A stretch of 47,024 bases of DNA from an uncultured Eubacteriales bacterium (GCA_900547745.1 URHT01000011.1:1-47024), one strand, 5' to 3'; positions 23,872-32,560 are shown, numbered from the stretch's first letter. Made by a program: numbers and translations. Notes: a model not told the origin generated them from the sequence alone.

Positions 23872-24426
23872 ATGGCAAAGAGTAATATGGATCAGGACAT
23901 CCTGAAGATCCTGCTGTCCGAGGAGGAGATCAAGGCCCGTGTGCAGGAGATGGGCGACGAGCTGTATGACGCATTTCAGGACAAGAACCCCATGTTCGTG
24001 GGTGTGCTGAACGGCTGCTTCATCTTCATGGCGGATCTGGTGCGGGCCGCCCAGCTCAAGAGCGAGCTGGAGTTCATCGGCGTGTCCTCCTACAAGAACA
24101 GCACCAAGTCCTCCGGCGTGGTGCAGATCACCCGCGACCTGCAGCGGGACATCAGCGGCCGGAACATCATCATCGTGGAGGATATCCTGGACTCCGGCAA
24201 TACGCTGGCGTTCCTGAAGAACTACCTGATGACCAAGGGCGCGGCGTCCATCACCATCGCCACGCTGCTGGATAAGCCCGCCCGACGGGAGAAGCCCATC
24301 AAGGCCGACTACGTCGGTTTCGTGGTGCCCGACGAGTTCGTGGTGGGCTACGGGCTGGACTACGCCCAGCAGTACCGCAACATGCCCTACATCGGTGTGC
24401 TGAAGCCGGAGGTATACAGCAAGTAA
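23872..24426 (+). CDS. hpt: Hypoxanthine phosphoribosyltransferase
   Basis: Purine salvage enzyme that joins hypoxanthine or guanine to PRPP. The 184-residue product shows the PRPP loop VEDILDSGNTL, the flexible-loop region around SYKNSTKSSG and the C-terminal FVVPDEFVVGYGLDYAQQYRN. GGAGG precedes the ATG. The neighbours tilS upstream and ftsH downstream reproduce the tilS-hprT-ftsH order of B. subtilis, except that a signal peptidase gene is placed between hpt and ftsH. Confidence 0.96.
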   Translation: MAKSNMDQDILKILLSEEEIKARVQEMGDELYDAFQDKNPMFVGVLNGCFIFMADLVRAAQLKSELEFIGVSSYKNSTKSSGVVQITRDLQRDISGRNIIIVEDILDSGNTLAFLKNYLMTKGAASITIATLLDKPARREKPIKADYVGFVVPDEFVVGYGLDYAQQYRNMPYIGVLKPEVYSK

Positions 24427-24489
24427 TAATGTGCGCGGGATATACAAATCGTATCGCGCAGTGGGAAGAAAACAGGAGGCAGGACGAGC

Positions 24490-25230
24490 ATGGAAAAGAA
24501 GGGCGGCAAGCGATTGGCGCGTAAGGAGGACAGCGGACGGCGGGAGATGCCGGACGTGAAGCCGGCGGCGGACAGCCTGCCGGACAGCGTACCGGAGACG
24601 GCACCGCTCCCGGCGGAGAAAGCGGCGGAGACGGCTCCGGCGGAGAGGACGCCGGAGGGGGACGCGGCCCCGGAGGTGATGCCGCCGGTGAGCCGGGCGA
24701 GACGCCTGTGGAACGACTACGGCTATCTGCTGGTGACGGTGGCGGTGGTGTTCCTGCTGTTCCGGGTGGTGCTGCAGCTGTCCTATGTCCCCACCGGCTC
24801 CATGGAGACGACTATCCCCACCAAGTCGCTGCTCATCGGCTTCCGGCTGCCCTATGTGGTCAGCGACCCGGTGCCGGTGCGGGGCAATATCGTCACGTTC
24901 TGGAGCGACGAGGAGCAGACCGTGCTGGTGAAGCGGGTCATCGGCCTGCCGGGGGACACGGTGTCCTTCAAGGGCGGCTTCGTGTATATCAACGGGGAGA
25001 AGCTGAACGAGGACTATCTGCCGGTCAGCGGCATCACCACCAGCGAGACGGAGTCGTTTGAGGTGCCGGAGGGCTGCATCTTCGTGATGGGCGACAACCG
25101 CACCGGCTCCTATGACAGCCGCCGGCTGAAGGATCCGTACATCCCGGTGGAGGAGATACAGGCACAGGTGCTGGTGGCCATCTCCATCGGTGCGGCACAG
25201 AGCTGGCAGGGTGTCCACTGGATCGCGTAA
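24490..25230 (+). CDS. lepB: Signal peptidase I with Pro/Glu-rich N-terminal extension
   Basis: Membrane serine protease that removes signal peptides from exported proteins. In the 246-residue product residues 1-70 are basic then Pro/Glu/Ala-rich and probably disordered in the cytoplasm, a longer extension than in usual Gram-positive enzymes. One membrane helix spans about 78-97. The catalytic Ser104 lies in PTGSMETT and the Lys148 base in VLVKRVIGLPGD; the GDNRTGSYDSR box is at 201-211. AGGAGG precedes the ATG by ten bases. It sits between hpt and ftsH, 12 bases before the latter. Confidence 0.95.
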   Translation: MEKKGGKRLARKEDSGRREMPDVKPAADSLPDSVPETAPLPAEKAAETAPAERTPEGDAAPEVMPPVSRARRLWNDYGYLLVTVAVVFLLFRVVLQLSYVPTGSMETTIPTKSLLIGFRLPYVVSDPVPVRGNIVTFWSDEEQTVLVKRVIGLPGDTVSFKGGFVYINGEKLNEDYLPVSGITTSETESFEVPEGCIFVMGDNRTGSYDSRRLKDPYIPVEEIQAQVLVAISIGAAQSWQGVHWIA

Positions 25231-25242
25231 GGGGGAGAGGAA

Positions 25243-27087
25243 TTGGAGAGAAAACGGTTTGGCGTCACCGGGCTGCTGCTGGTCGTCCTGGTGGTGATAT
25301 TCGTGGGGCACCTGGCCGGAAACATGCGGCGCTCCGGCGATATCCCGTACAGCCAGATGCGGGCACTGTTCACGGAGGAGAAGGTGCAGTCCTTTGCCAT
25401 CGACAACGAGCGGCTCACCGCCGCCCTGCGGGACGGCACCACAGCTACCTGCGAGCTGTACAGCTTTGACGCTTTTTATGAGGATCTCAACGATCTGGTG
25501 GTGGCGCAGAGCGAGGCCGGTATCATCGAGGCCTACGACTACCACGCGGATCATTCCACCAACTGGGTGCAGGTGCTGCTGCCCTATGTGCTGGGCGCGC
25601 TGGCCTTCATCCTGCTGCTGAACTTCATGAACCGCATGGCGGGCGGCGGTCCGGCGGCCAACGACAAGATGGCCCGCTTCGGCGAGGCCCGCACCCAGAG
25701 CCTGCCCACGGGCAGCAAAAAGGTGACGTTTCAGGATGTGGCCGGGGCCGACGAGGAGAAGGAGGAGCTGGAGGAGATCGTCCAGTTCCTGCGCGACCCG
25801 GAGAAGTACACGGCGCTGGGCGCACATATCCCCAAGGGCGTGCTGCTGGTGGGGCCTCCGGGCACCGGCAAGACCCTGCTGGCCAAGGCCGCGGCAGGGG
25901 AGGCGGACGTGGCGTATCTGTCCATCTCCGGCTCCGATTTTGTGGAGATGTATGTGGGCGTGGGCGCCAGCCGCGTCCGTGACCTGTTTGAGCAGGCCAA
26001 GAAGCAGGCGCCGGCCATCGTGTTCATCGACGAGATCGATGCGGTGGGCCGTCAGCGCGGCAGCGGTCTGGGCGGCGGGCACGATGAGCGGGAGCAGACG
26101 CTGAACCAGCTTCTGGTGGAGATGGACGGCTTTGCCGTCAACGAGGGCGTGGTGGTGCTGGCCGCCACCAACCGCGTGGACATCCTCGACCCGGCGCTGC
26201 TGCGGCCGGGACGGTTTGACCGGCAGGTGTATGTGGGACTGCCCGACATCAAGGGCCGGGAGGACATCCTGAGGATCCACGCACGGGGCAAGCCGCTGGC
26301 GGAGAACGTCGATCTGGGCCGCGTGGCCCGCAGCACGGCGGGCTTTACCGGCGCCGATCTGGAGAATCTGCTGAACGAGGCGGCGCTGCTGGCCGGACGG
26401 CAGGATCAGAGGTTCATCACCGAGGACGTGATCCACGAGGCGGTCATCAAGGTCATCGCAGGCCCGGAAAAGCGCAGCCGCGTCATTCCGGAGATCGAGC
26501 GAAGGCTGACGGCCTACCATGAGGCGGGCCACGCCGTGGTCATCCACGCCCTGCCCGACCACGATCCGGTGCACCAGATCACCATTGTGCCGCGGGGACA
26601 GGCGGGGGGCATGACCATCTTCCTGCCGGAGGAGGATCGCTCCTACCGCTCCAAGGCGTATATGACGCAGCAGATCGTGTCGCTGCTGGGCGGCCGGGCC
26701 GCCGAGGAGATGACGCTGGGCGACATCTCCACCGGGGCCTCCAGCGACATCCAGCGGGCTACCGCCATCGCACGGAAGATGGTGGGCACCTACGGCATGT
26801 CGGAGAAGCTGGGGAACGTGGCCTTCGACGCCGGTACCGACGAGGTGTTCATCGGCAAGTCCATGGGCCACACCCGGCCCTACTCGGAGAAAACGGCGGC
26901 GGAGATGGACGAGGAGATCCGGGCCATCATCGACAGCGCCTACGAGCGGTGCAGGGCGATCCTGACGGCGTACCGGCCCCAGCTGGTGGCCGTGGCGGAG
27001 TATCTGCTGGTGCACGAAACCATGGACGCGGAGACGTTCGAGAGCTACTTTACCGGAGACGGTGCGGCCAAGGATGCGAATACGTGA
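25243..27087 (+). CDS. ftsH: ATP-dependent zinc metalloprotease FtsH (paralogue 2)
   Basis: Second FtsH of the window, 614 residues. TM1 lies at about 8-24, TM2 at about 109-128, Walker A GPPGTGKT at 204-211, FIDEID at 261-266, RPGRFDRQ near 321-328, HEAGH at 426-430 and the third ligand Asp502. The TTG start at 25243 is used, with GGGGAG close upstream; no ATG fits. It ends the operon and is followed by a strong terminator. It has no acidic tail, unlike paralogue 1, and sits in the position usual for ftsH behind hpt, so it may be the ancestral copy. Confidence 0.96.
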   Translation: MERKRFGVTGLLLVVLVVIFVGHLAGNMRRSGDIPYSQMRALFTEEKVQSFAIDNERLTAALRDGTTATCELYSFDAFYEDLNDLVVAQSEAGIIEAYDYHADHSTNWVQVLLPYVLGALAFILLLNFMNRMAGGGPAANDKMARFGEARTQSLPTGSKKVTFQDVAGADEEKEELEEIVQFLRDPEKYTALGAHIPKGVLLVGPPGTGKTLLAKAAAGEADVAYLSISGSDFVEMYVGVGASRVRDLFEQAKKQAPAIVFIDEIDAVGRQRGSGLGGGHDEREQTLNQLLVEMDGFAVNEGVVVLAATNRVDILDPALLRPGRFDRQVYVGLPDIKGREDILRIHARGKPLAENVDLGRVARSTAGFTGADLENLLNEAALLAGRQDQRFITEDVIHEAVIKVIAGPEKRSRVIPEIERRLTAYHEAGHAVVIHALPDHDPVHQITIVPRGQAGGMTIFLPEEDRSYRSKAYMTQQIVSLLGGRAAEEMTLGDISTGASSDIQRATAIARKMVGTYGMSEKLGNVAFDAGTDEVFIGKSMGHTRPYSEKTAAEMDEEIRAIIDSAYERCRAILTAYRPQLVAVAEYLLVHETMDAETFESYFTGDGAAKDANT

Positions 27088-27088
27088 G

Positions 27089-27127
27089 AAAAACAGGCCC
27101 CGCGGCAGCGCTGCGGGGCCTGTTTTT
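27089..27127 (+). terminator. Terminator after the gdpP-ftsH operon
   Basis: A 15 bp perfect stem (27089-27103 with 27113-27127) ending in T5. Confidence 0.9.
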
Positions 27128-27346
27128 GTGTATTTGGTGGGGAAGAAGCTGTAGGAAAGGCGAAAAGCAGCGGCTGCACTTGGGCAAAATGACGAAAGAC
27201 GTGTCTACGGGAGAAAGACATATGTCGGGAATGTGGGTGGGGAACGGCGGGGTGTGTGCGTGACGGGGGGACAAAACAAGCGGAAAAGCGGCGGAAAGTC
27301 GGTGCTGTGCGGGAAATGCGGCACGATTTTTCGGAGTAACTCACTA
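27128..27346. other. Spacer before the liv operon
   Basis: About 220 bases without a supported gene: purine-rich on the plus strand, no good ribosome binding site with a long frame, no recognised RNA motif. Confidence 0.5.
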
Positions 27347-27387
27347 TTGTAATTGCAGGGCTGTTCCGATAGAATGTGAACATTCTA
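27347..27387 (+). promoter_or_regulatory. livK promoter with palindrome over the -10
   Basis: TTGTAA (27347-27352), 17 bases, TAGAAT (27370-27375). The -10 is the left arm of a palindrome TAGAATG-TGAA-CATTCTA (27370-27387), a candidate operator. A further GGAGCGCC/GGCGTTCC pairing follows in the leader. Confidence 0.7.
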
Positions 27388-27439
27388 TGGAGCGCCTGTT
27401 TGGGAGGGCGTTCCGGAGAAAGCTTAGGAGGAAAATAAA

Positions 27440-28750
27440 ATGAAGAAGTTTTTTGCGATGCTTCTGGCGCTGGTCATGGCGCTGAGCCTGGTCGCCTGCG
27501 GTGAGCAGGGCGGTCAGCAGGGCGGCGATGACAGCGACCAGCCTGCCGGTAACGATGCCCCCGTGGCCTATGTGCTGGCGGAGAAAGGCGATACATATTC
27601 TCTGGGTCTGGCCAGCAACTTCCAGACCGCTTTCGAGAAGCTGGGCGGTACGGTGGTGATGGAGACCTTCCCCACCAATACCACCAACTTCTCCGACTAC
27701 CTGCAGAAGGCCATCGACAAGGGCGCTGACGTGATCTTTGCCCCCAACTCCATCACCGTGGCCTCCAGCCTGCTGCCTCAGGCCAACGACCTGGGCGTGG
27801 AGTGCCCCATCATGGCCGGCGACACCTGGGAGTCCTCCGTCATTCTGGACGGTATGGCCAACACCGGGCTGGACGTGTACTGCTCCACCTTCTTTGACGA
27901 GAGCGACTCCAGCTCCACCGCTGCCGCCGACTTCGTCAACGGCTTCAAGGCGTGGCTGAACGCCAACCCCGACGCTCTCAACGATAACGGCGGCAACGAC
28001 ATCGTGGCAGCCGTCTCCGCGCTGGGCTACGATGCCTACAACGTGGCTGTGGCCGCGATTCGTGCCGCTGCCGAGGCCAAGGGCGCTGACATGACCTCCG
28101 TGGACGTGGCCGCCGCCCTGTGGACGCTGACCTACGAGAATGCCGTCACCGGCCAGATCCAGTTCAACGCCACCGGCGACGCCATCAAGAACTGCGCCTA
28201 CATCAAGAAGGCCGCTGCCGACGGCTCCAAGTTCGAGTTCGTCAAGACCCAGGAGGTCGAGAACAGCGACGTGCAGGCCACCGGCTTTGACTACGGCGAT
28301 GCCACCGGCGTGAAGCTGGACACCGCCAACCACAAGATCGTCATCGGCGTGTATGAGCCTCTGACCGGCAACAACGGCGGCGGCGGCAAGCAGGAGGTGC
28401 TGGGCATGAGATATGCCAACTCCCTGGACAACAAGATCGAGATCGCCGGTGAGGAGTACACCGTGGAGCTGTACGTCTCCGATAACGGCTCTCTGGAGGA
28501 GAACGCCGTGTCCGCAGCTTCCGCCATCGTGTCCTCCGGCGCCCTGATCTCTCTGGGTTCCTACGGCTCCGGCGTGTCCATCGCGGCGGCTGACACCTTC
28601 GCGGAGGCGCAGATCCCCGCCATCGGCGTGTCCTGCACCAATGCGTCCGTCACCGACGGCCACGACTGGTACTTCCGCATCTGCTTCCTGGATCCGTTCC
28701 AGGGCTCCGTCATGGCCCAGTTCGCATGGGACATGGTGGCAGGCGCGTAA
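27440..28750 (+). CDS. livK: Branched-chain amino acid binding lipoprotein, apparently circularly permuted
   Basis: Type I periplasmic-binding-fold lipoprotein feeding the LivHMGF transporter. Residues 1-20 are a lipoprotein signal (lipobox LVAC, Cys20), followed by a Gly/Gln/Asp linker. In ordinary LivK the mature chain opens with IGVYEPLTG and later reaches AYVLAEKGDTYSLGL. Here the order is reversed: residues 41-272 (VAYVLAEKGDTYSLGLASNF to EFVKTQEV) match the usual C-terminal part, a linker spans about 273-297, and residues 298-436 (KIVIGVYEPLTG to DPFQGSVMAQFAWDMVAGA) match the usual N-terminal part. The stop falls where the chain would normally continue into the first segment. There is no second signal sequence. 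All parts are in one frame with normal codon use. AGGAGG precedes the ATG. Alternatives are a recombined tandem pair or a misassembly. Confidence 0.88.
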   Translation: MKKFFAMLLALVMALSLVACGEQGGQQGGDDSDQPAGNDAPVAYVLAEKGDTYSLGLASNFQTAFEKLGGTVVMETFPTNTTNFSDYLQKAIDKGADVIFAPNSITVASSLLPQANDLGVECPIMAGDTWESSVILDGMANTGLDVYCSTFFDESDSSSTAAADFVNGFKAWLNANPDALNDNGGNDIVAAVSALGYDAYNVAVAAIRAAAEAKGADMTSVDVAAALWTLTYENAVTGQIQFNATGDAIKNCAYIKKAAADGSKFEFVKTQEVENSDVQATGFDYGDATGVKLDTANHKIVIGVYEPLTGNNGGGGKQEVLGMRYANSLDNKIEIAGEEYTVELYVSDNGSLEENAVSAASAIVSSGALISLGSYGSGVSIAAADTFAEAQIPAIGVSCTNASVTDGHDWYFRICFLDPFQGSVMAQFAWDMVAGA

Positions 28751-28768
28751 CATCCTGACTTCATCCGC

Positions 28769-28842
28769 AGAAGTACGGTGGTTCGCACCACCGTACTTCT
28801 CGGCTTGTCAAAAAAAGTCCCGCCGGGCTTTTTTTGACAAGC
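28769..28842. repeat. Two adjacent perfect inverted repeats after livK
   Basis: The first has 14 bp arms (28769-28782 and 28787-28800) and loop TCGC. The second has 15 bp arms with an A7/T7 core (28803-28817 and 28828-28842) around CCCGCCGGG. The second could terminate transcription in either direction. The pair looks like a dispersed palindromic element rather than a single terminator. Confidence 0.7.
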
Positions 28843-28918
28843 TGAGTGCCGGGGAACAAAAAGTGGAGACGGTATCCTATTTTGCCATTCCGGGCGCTGC
28901 GGCAGGCGACTGAACACG

Positions 28919-28943
28919 AAAGGGAACCCTGACGGTTCCCTTT
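28919..28943 (+). terminator. Stem-loop between livK and livH
   Basis: Perfect 10 bp arms (28919-28928 and 28934-28943), loop CTGAC, with T-rich end. Further small hairpins follow at 28952-28972 and 28979-28996. It may cut down transcription into livH or protect the livK message. Confidence 0.6.
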
Positions 28944-29013
28944 CACATTATCCCGCCGGGACTTGCGGCGGGTCTTTCGAAAGACGGTTCTTTCGGTTTG
29001 AGAGGTGACATAC

Positions 29014-29895
29014 ATGAATCTGACTCCCTACCTGATCCGAGGGCTGGCGACGGGCGGACAGTTCGCGCTGGTGGCCATCGGATACACCATGGTATACGGC
29101 ATCCTGAAGCTCATCAACTTCGCCCACGGCGACCTGTTCATGCTGTCGGGCATTATGATGATCTATCTGGCGGCCGCCTTCCCCACTATGCCCATGTGGG
29201 TAACGATCCTGCTCATGATCGCCCTGACGGTGTTCGTGGGCTTCGCCATCGAAAAGTGCGCCTATTCCCCGCTGCGCACCGCGCCCCGCATGTCCGTGAT
29301 GATCTCCGCCATCGGCGTCAGCTATCTGCTGCAGAACCTGGTGTGCTACATCACCGGCGGACTTGCCAAGCAATTCCCGGAGATCCCCCTGATCAGCCAG
29401 AGCGTCCGGGTCTTCGGCGTCAAGGACAAGCTGGCGGTGTTCATCTCCCCGCTGGCGGCGGTGATACTGATGGTGGTGCTGGTGCTCATCATCAACCACA
29501 CCAAGTTCGGCATGTCCATGCGGGCCGTGTCCAAGGACTTTGAGACGGCGCAGCTCATGGGCGTGAAGATCAACCGCGTCATTTCCATGACGTTCATCAT
29601 CGGCTCGTTCCTGGCAGCGGTGGGCGCGCTGCTGTACTTCGCCAAGAACACCGGCATCAACCATATGGCCGGCTCCACCCCCGGCATCAAGGCGTTTATC
29701 GCCGCCGTGGTGGGCGGCATCGGCTCCGTACCCGGCGCTGTGGTGGGCGCGCTGCTCATCGGCGTGGTGGAGAGCCTTGCCAAGGCCTTCGGGCTGGCGG
29801 ATTTCAGCGACGTGATCTCCTTTGCGCTGCTGATCATCATTCTGGTCATCAAGCCCACGGGCCTCTTCGGAGAGAAAACGACGGAGAAGGTGTGA
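29014..29895 (+). CDS. livH: Branched-chain amino acid ABC transporter permease LivH
   Basis: Integral membrane subunit of the Leu/Ile/Val importer. The 293-residue product shows the family opening GLATGGQFALVAIGYTMVYG and INFAHGDLFM, about eight hydrophobic segments and GIKAFIAAVVGGIGSVPGA. The ATG at 29014 has GAGAGG seven bases upstream; a GTG nine bases earlier lies inside that site. livM begins four bases after its stop. Confidence 0.95.
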   Translation: MNLTPYLIRGLATGGQFALVAIGYTMVYGILKLINFAHGDLFMLSGIMMIYLAAAFPTMPMWVTILLMIALTVFVGFAIEKCAYSPLRTAPRMSVMISAIGVSYLLQNLVCYITGGLAKQFPEIPLISQSVRVFGVKDKLAVFISPLAAVILMVVLVLIINHTKFGMSMRAVSKDFETAQLMGVKINRVISMTFIIGSFLAAVGALLYFAKNTGINHMAGSTPGIKAFIAAVVGGIGSVPGAVVGALLIGVVESLAKAFGLADFSDVISFALLIIILVIKPTGLFGEKTTEKV

Positions 29896-29899
29896 GACG

Positions 29900-31006
29900 A
29901 TGAAAACGACATTCTGGGAGAAAAACAAGCGCACCCTCTGCAACCTGATCCTGGTGGCGGTGCTGGTGGCGCTGGTGGGCTGCGTGGATGCCTTCGCGCC
30001 GTCCTCGTCCATGTGGTTCCCGGTGCTGCGCAAGGTGTGTACCTTCGCGCTGGCGGCGGTGGCCATGAACCTGCTCAACGGCTTTACCGGCCTGTTTTCG
30101 CTGGGTCAGGCGGGCTTCATGCTGCTGGGCGCTTATGCCTACGCGATCCTGACCATCCCGGTGGAGCTGCGGGGCACCGTGTTCCGCAACTACGGCGACA
30201 GTCTGGTGCAGTTCCAGATGCCGCTGGTGCTGGCGCTGCTGGTGGCCGGTGTGGTGGCCGCGTTCTTCGCGTTCCTCATCGGCCTGCCGGTGCTGCGGCT
30301 GAAGAGCGACTATCTGGCCATCGCCACGCTGGGCTTCGCGGAGATCGTCCGCGGGCTGGTGCAGCTGAGCCAGTTCGGCCCGCTGACCAACGGCCCCGAC
30401 CCGCTGAACAACTTCACCGCGCCGAAGAACGTGATGCCCTACGCCGCCATCGCCGGTGTGTGCATCCTGCTGATCGTGCTGCTCATCAACTCCACCTACG
30501 GCCGGGCGTTCAAGGCCATCCGGGACGATGAGATCGCCGCCGAGGCCATGGGCATCAATCTGGCGCGGCACAAGATGATCTCCTTCGTGGTCAGCTCCTT
30601 CTTCTGCGGCGTGGCCGGCGCCATGCTGGCCATGTGCAACACGTCCGTGTCCTCCGTGTCCTTTACCACCAGCATGACGTACCAGATCCTGCTGGTGGTG
30701 GTGGTAGGCGGCATCGGCTCCGTGTCCGGCTCCATCATCGCGGCGTTCATCTACTACGCCAGCAGCGAGTGGTGGCTCCGATTCCTCGACCTGGAGACGT
30801 ACACCGCGGCGGGCACCCGTATCCCCCTGCTGGGCTACGGCTTCCGCATGGTGGTATTCTCCGTGCTTATCATGATCGTGGTGCTGTTCTTCCGCAAGGG
30901 CATCATGGGCACACGCGAGGTATCCGTATACGACGATGTCCGGGCGGCGGGACGGTTTTTCAGGAAGCTGTTCGGCGGTAAAGCGGCGAAAGGCGGTGCG
31001 GCATAA
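29900..31006 (+). CDS. livM: Branched-chain amino acid ABC transporter permease LivM
   Basis: Second permease subunit. The 368-residue product has the typical NLLNGFTGLFSLGQAGFMLLGAY-like region (seen from residue 56), FKAIRDDEIAAEAMGIN and the VVVVGGIGSVSGSI segment, with about ten hydrophobic helices and a basic cytoplasmic tail. Its stop TAA overlaps the ATG of livG by one base, indicating translational coupling. Confidence 0.95.
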   Translation: MKTTFWEKNKRTLCNLILVAVLVALVGCVDAFAPSSSMWFPVLRKVCTFALAAVAMNLLNGFTGLFSLGQAGFMLLGAYAYAILTIPVELRGTVFRNYGDSLVQFQMPLVLALLVAGVVAAFFAFLIGLPVLRLKSDYLAIATLGFAEIVRGLVQLSQFGPLTNGPDPLNNFTAPKNVMPYAAIAGVCILLIVLLINSTYGRAFKAIRDDEIAAEAMGINLARHKMISFVVSSFFCGVAGAMLAMCNTSVSSVSFTTSMTYQILLVVVVGGIGSVSGSIIAAFIYYASSEWWLRFLDLETYTAAGTRIPLLGYGFRMVVFSVLIMIVVLFFRKGIMGTREVSVYDDVRAAGRFFRKLFGGKAAKGGAA

Positions 31007-31860
31007 TGGCGGAAATGAAGAATGTGCTCCGGGTGGAGCATGTGACCATGCAGTTCGGCGGCGTGGTGGCCGTGGACGATCTGAGCATGGAGGTCAACGA
31101 GGGCGAGATCGTGGCGCTGATCGGGCCTAACGGCGCGGGCAAGACCACGGCGTTCAACGTTATCACCGGCGTGTACGCCCCCACCAACGGGCAGGTGCTG
31201 TTCAACGGGAAAAGAGTGGTGGAGAACCATCCCAAGGGCAAGCTGCGCCGCCAGTACAAGGGCAAGCACATGGGCGAATACAAGGCCGTGCTGGAGCCTA
31301 CGCCGGATAAGCTGACGAAGATGGGCATGGCCCGCACGTTCCAGAATATCCGGCTGTGGAAGTCCATGACCGTGTTCGACAACGTGCTGATCGCCAAGCA
31401 CCTGCGCCGCAGCAGCAATATGTTCACCGCCATGTTCCGGCTCAACGCCCGGGAGGAGGCGCGACAGCGCGCCGAGGTGCTGGAGCTGCTGCGCGTGGTG
31501 GGGCTGGAGGATGTGAAGGATGAGCTGGCCACCAGCCTGCCCTACGGCAAGCAGCGGCGGCTGGAGATCGCCCGGGCGCTGGCCACCGACCCCACGCTGC
31601 TGCTGCTGGACGAGCCGGCGGCGGGCATGAACCCGCAGGAGACGCTGGAGCTGGCGGAGTTCATCCGGGAGATCCGGGAGAAGTTCCGCAAGACGGTGCT
31701 GCTCATCGAGCACCACATGGATCTGGTCATGGACATCGCAGACCGCATCTATGTGCTGGACTTCGGCGAGCTCATCGCACAGGGTACGCCGGCGGAGATC
31801 CAAAACAACGAGCGCGTCATCGACGCTTATCTGGGGGTGGCAGAAGATGCTGAAGATTGA
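31006..31860 (+). CDS. livG: Branched-chain amino acid ABC transporter ATPase LivG
   Basis: Cytosolic ATPase subunit. The 284-residue product has Walker A GPNGAGKTT, a longer insert after it (VVENHPKGKLRRQYKGKHMG) than most LivG proteins, MARTFQNIRLWKSMTVFDN, the signature LPYGKQRRLEIARAL (a variant of LSGGQ) and Walker B LLLLDEPAAGMNP. The overlap with livM and a 14-base overlap with livF support one transcript. Confidence 0.95.
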   Translation: MAEMKNVLRVEHVTMQFGGVVAVDDLSMEVNEGEIVALIGPNGAGKTTAFNVITGVYAPTNGQVLFNGKRVVENHPKGKLRRQYKGKHMGEYKAVLEPTPDKLTKMGMARTFQNIRLWKSMTVFDNVLIAKHLRRSSNMFTAMFRLNAREEARQRAEVLELLRVVGLEDVKDELATSLPYGKQRRLEIARALATDPTLLLLDEPAAGMNPQETLELAEFIREIREKFRKTVLLIEHHMDLVMDIADRIYVLDFGELIAQGTPAEIQNNERVIDAYLGVAEDAED

Positions 31861-32560
31861 AGACCTGCATGTTTCCTACGGCGGTATCCGCGCGCTGCGG
31901 GGCATCAGTCTGGAGGTGCCCGACGGTAAGATCGTGACGCTGATCGGCGCCAACGGCGCGGGCAAGTCCACCACGCTGCGCACCATCTCCGGTCTGGTGA
32001 AGGCCGAGAGCGGCTCCATCACCTACGACGGCAAGGAGCTGCTGGGCATGCCCATCAACCGGATCCTGGAGCAGGGCATCGCCCAGTCCCCGGAGGGACG
32101 GCGGGTGTTCCCCAACCTGACGGTGCTGGAGAATCTGAAGATCGGCGCGTACCTCCGCAAGGACAAGGACGGCATCGAGAAGGACATCAAGTGGGTCTAT
32201 GAGCTGTTCCCCCGGCTGGAGGAGCGGCACTGGCAGCAGGCGGGTACGCTGTCCGGCGGCGAGCAGCAGATGCTGGCCGTGGGCCGGGCTTTGATGAGCC
32301 GCCCCAAGCTGCTGATGATGGATGAGCCGTCGCTGGGTCTGGCACCGCTGGTGGTGCAGGGCATCTTCGACATCATCCGCACCATCAATCAGCAGGGCGT
32401 GACGGTGCTGCTCATCGAGCAGAACGCCAACATGGCCCTGAAGGTGGCGGACTACGCCTATGTGCTGGAGACGGGGTGCATCACCAAGTCCGGCACCGGC
32501 GCGGAGCTGCTGGCGGACGAGTCCATCAAGGAAGCCTATCTGGGCAAGAAAAAGAAGTGA
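31847..32560 (+). CDS. livF: Branched-chain amino acid ABC transporter ATPase LivF
   Basis: Second ATPase subunit. The 237-residue product begins MLKIEDLHVSYGGIRALRG, with Walker A GANGAGKST, signature LSGGEQQMLAVGRAL and Walker B LLMMDEPSLGLAP. The ATG at 31847 lies inside the end of livG behind GGGGGTGG; a longer in-frame reading from 31751 is rejected as livG coding. Last gene of the operon; the terminator stem begins at its stop codon. Confidence 0.95.
   Translation: MLKIEDLHVSYGGIRALRGISLEVPDGKIVTLIGANGAGKSTTLRTISGLVKAESGSITYDGKELLGMPINRILEQGIAQSPEGRRVFPNLTVLENLKIGAYLRKDKDGIEKDIKWVYELFPRLEERHWQQAGTLSGGEQQMLAVGRALMSRPKLLMMDEPSLGLAPLVVQGIFDIIRTINQQGVTVLLIEQNANMALKVADYAYVLETGCITKSGTGAELLADESIKEAYLGKKKK

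Noticed and set aside
21931..27015. A 1,694-codon open frame on the minus strand
   Set aside because: It runs antisense through dnaB-ftsH, is His/Gln/Arg/Val-biased without recognisable domains, and arises from GC-rich third positions of the real genes.
28641..28913. Short frame through the palindromes after livK
   Set aside because: It is created by the inverted repeats, overlaps livK in another frame and has no ribosome binding site.
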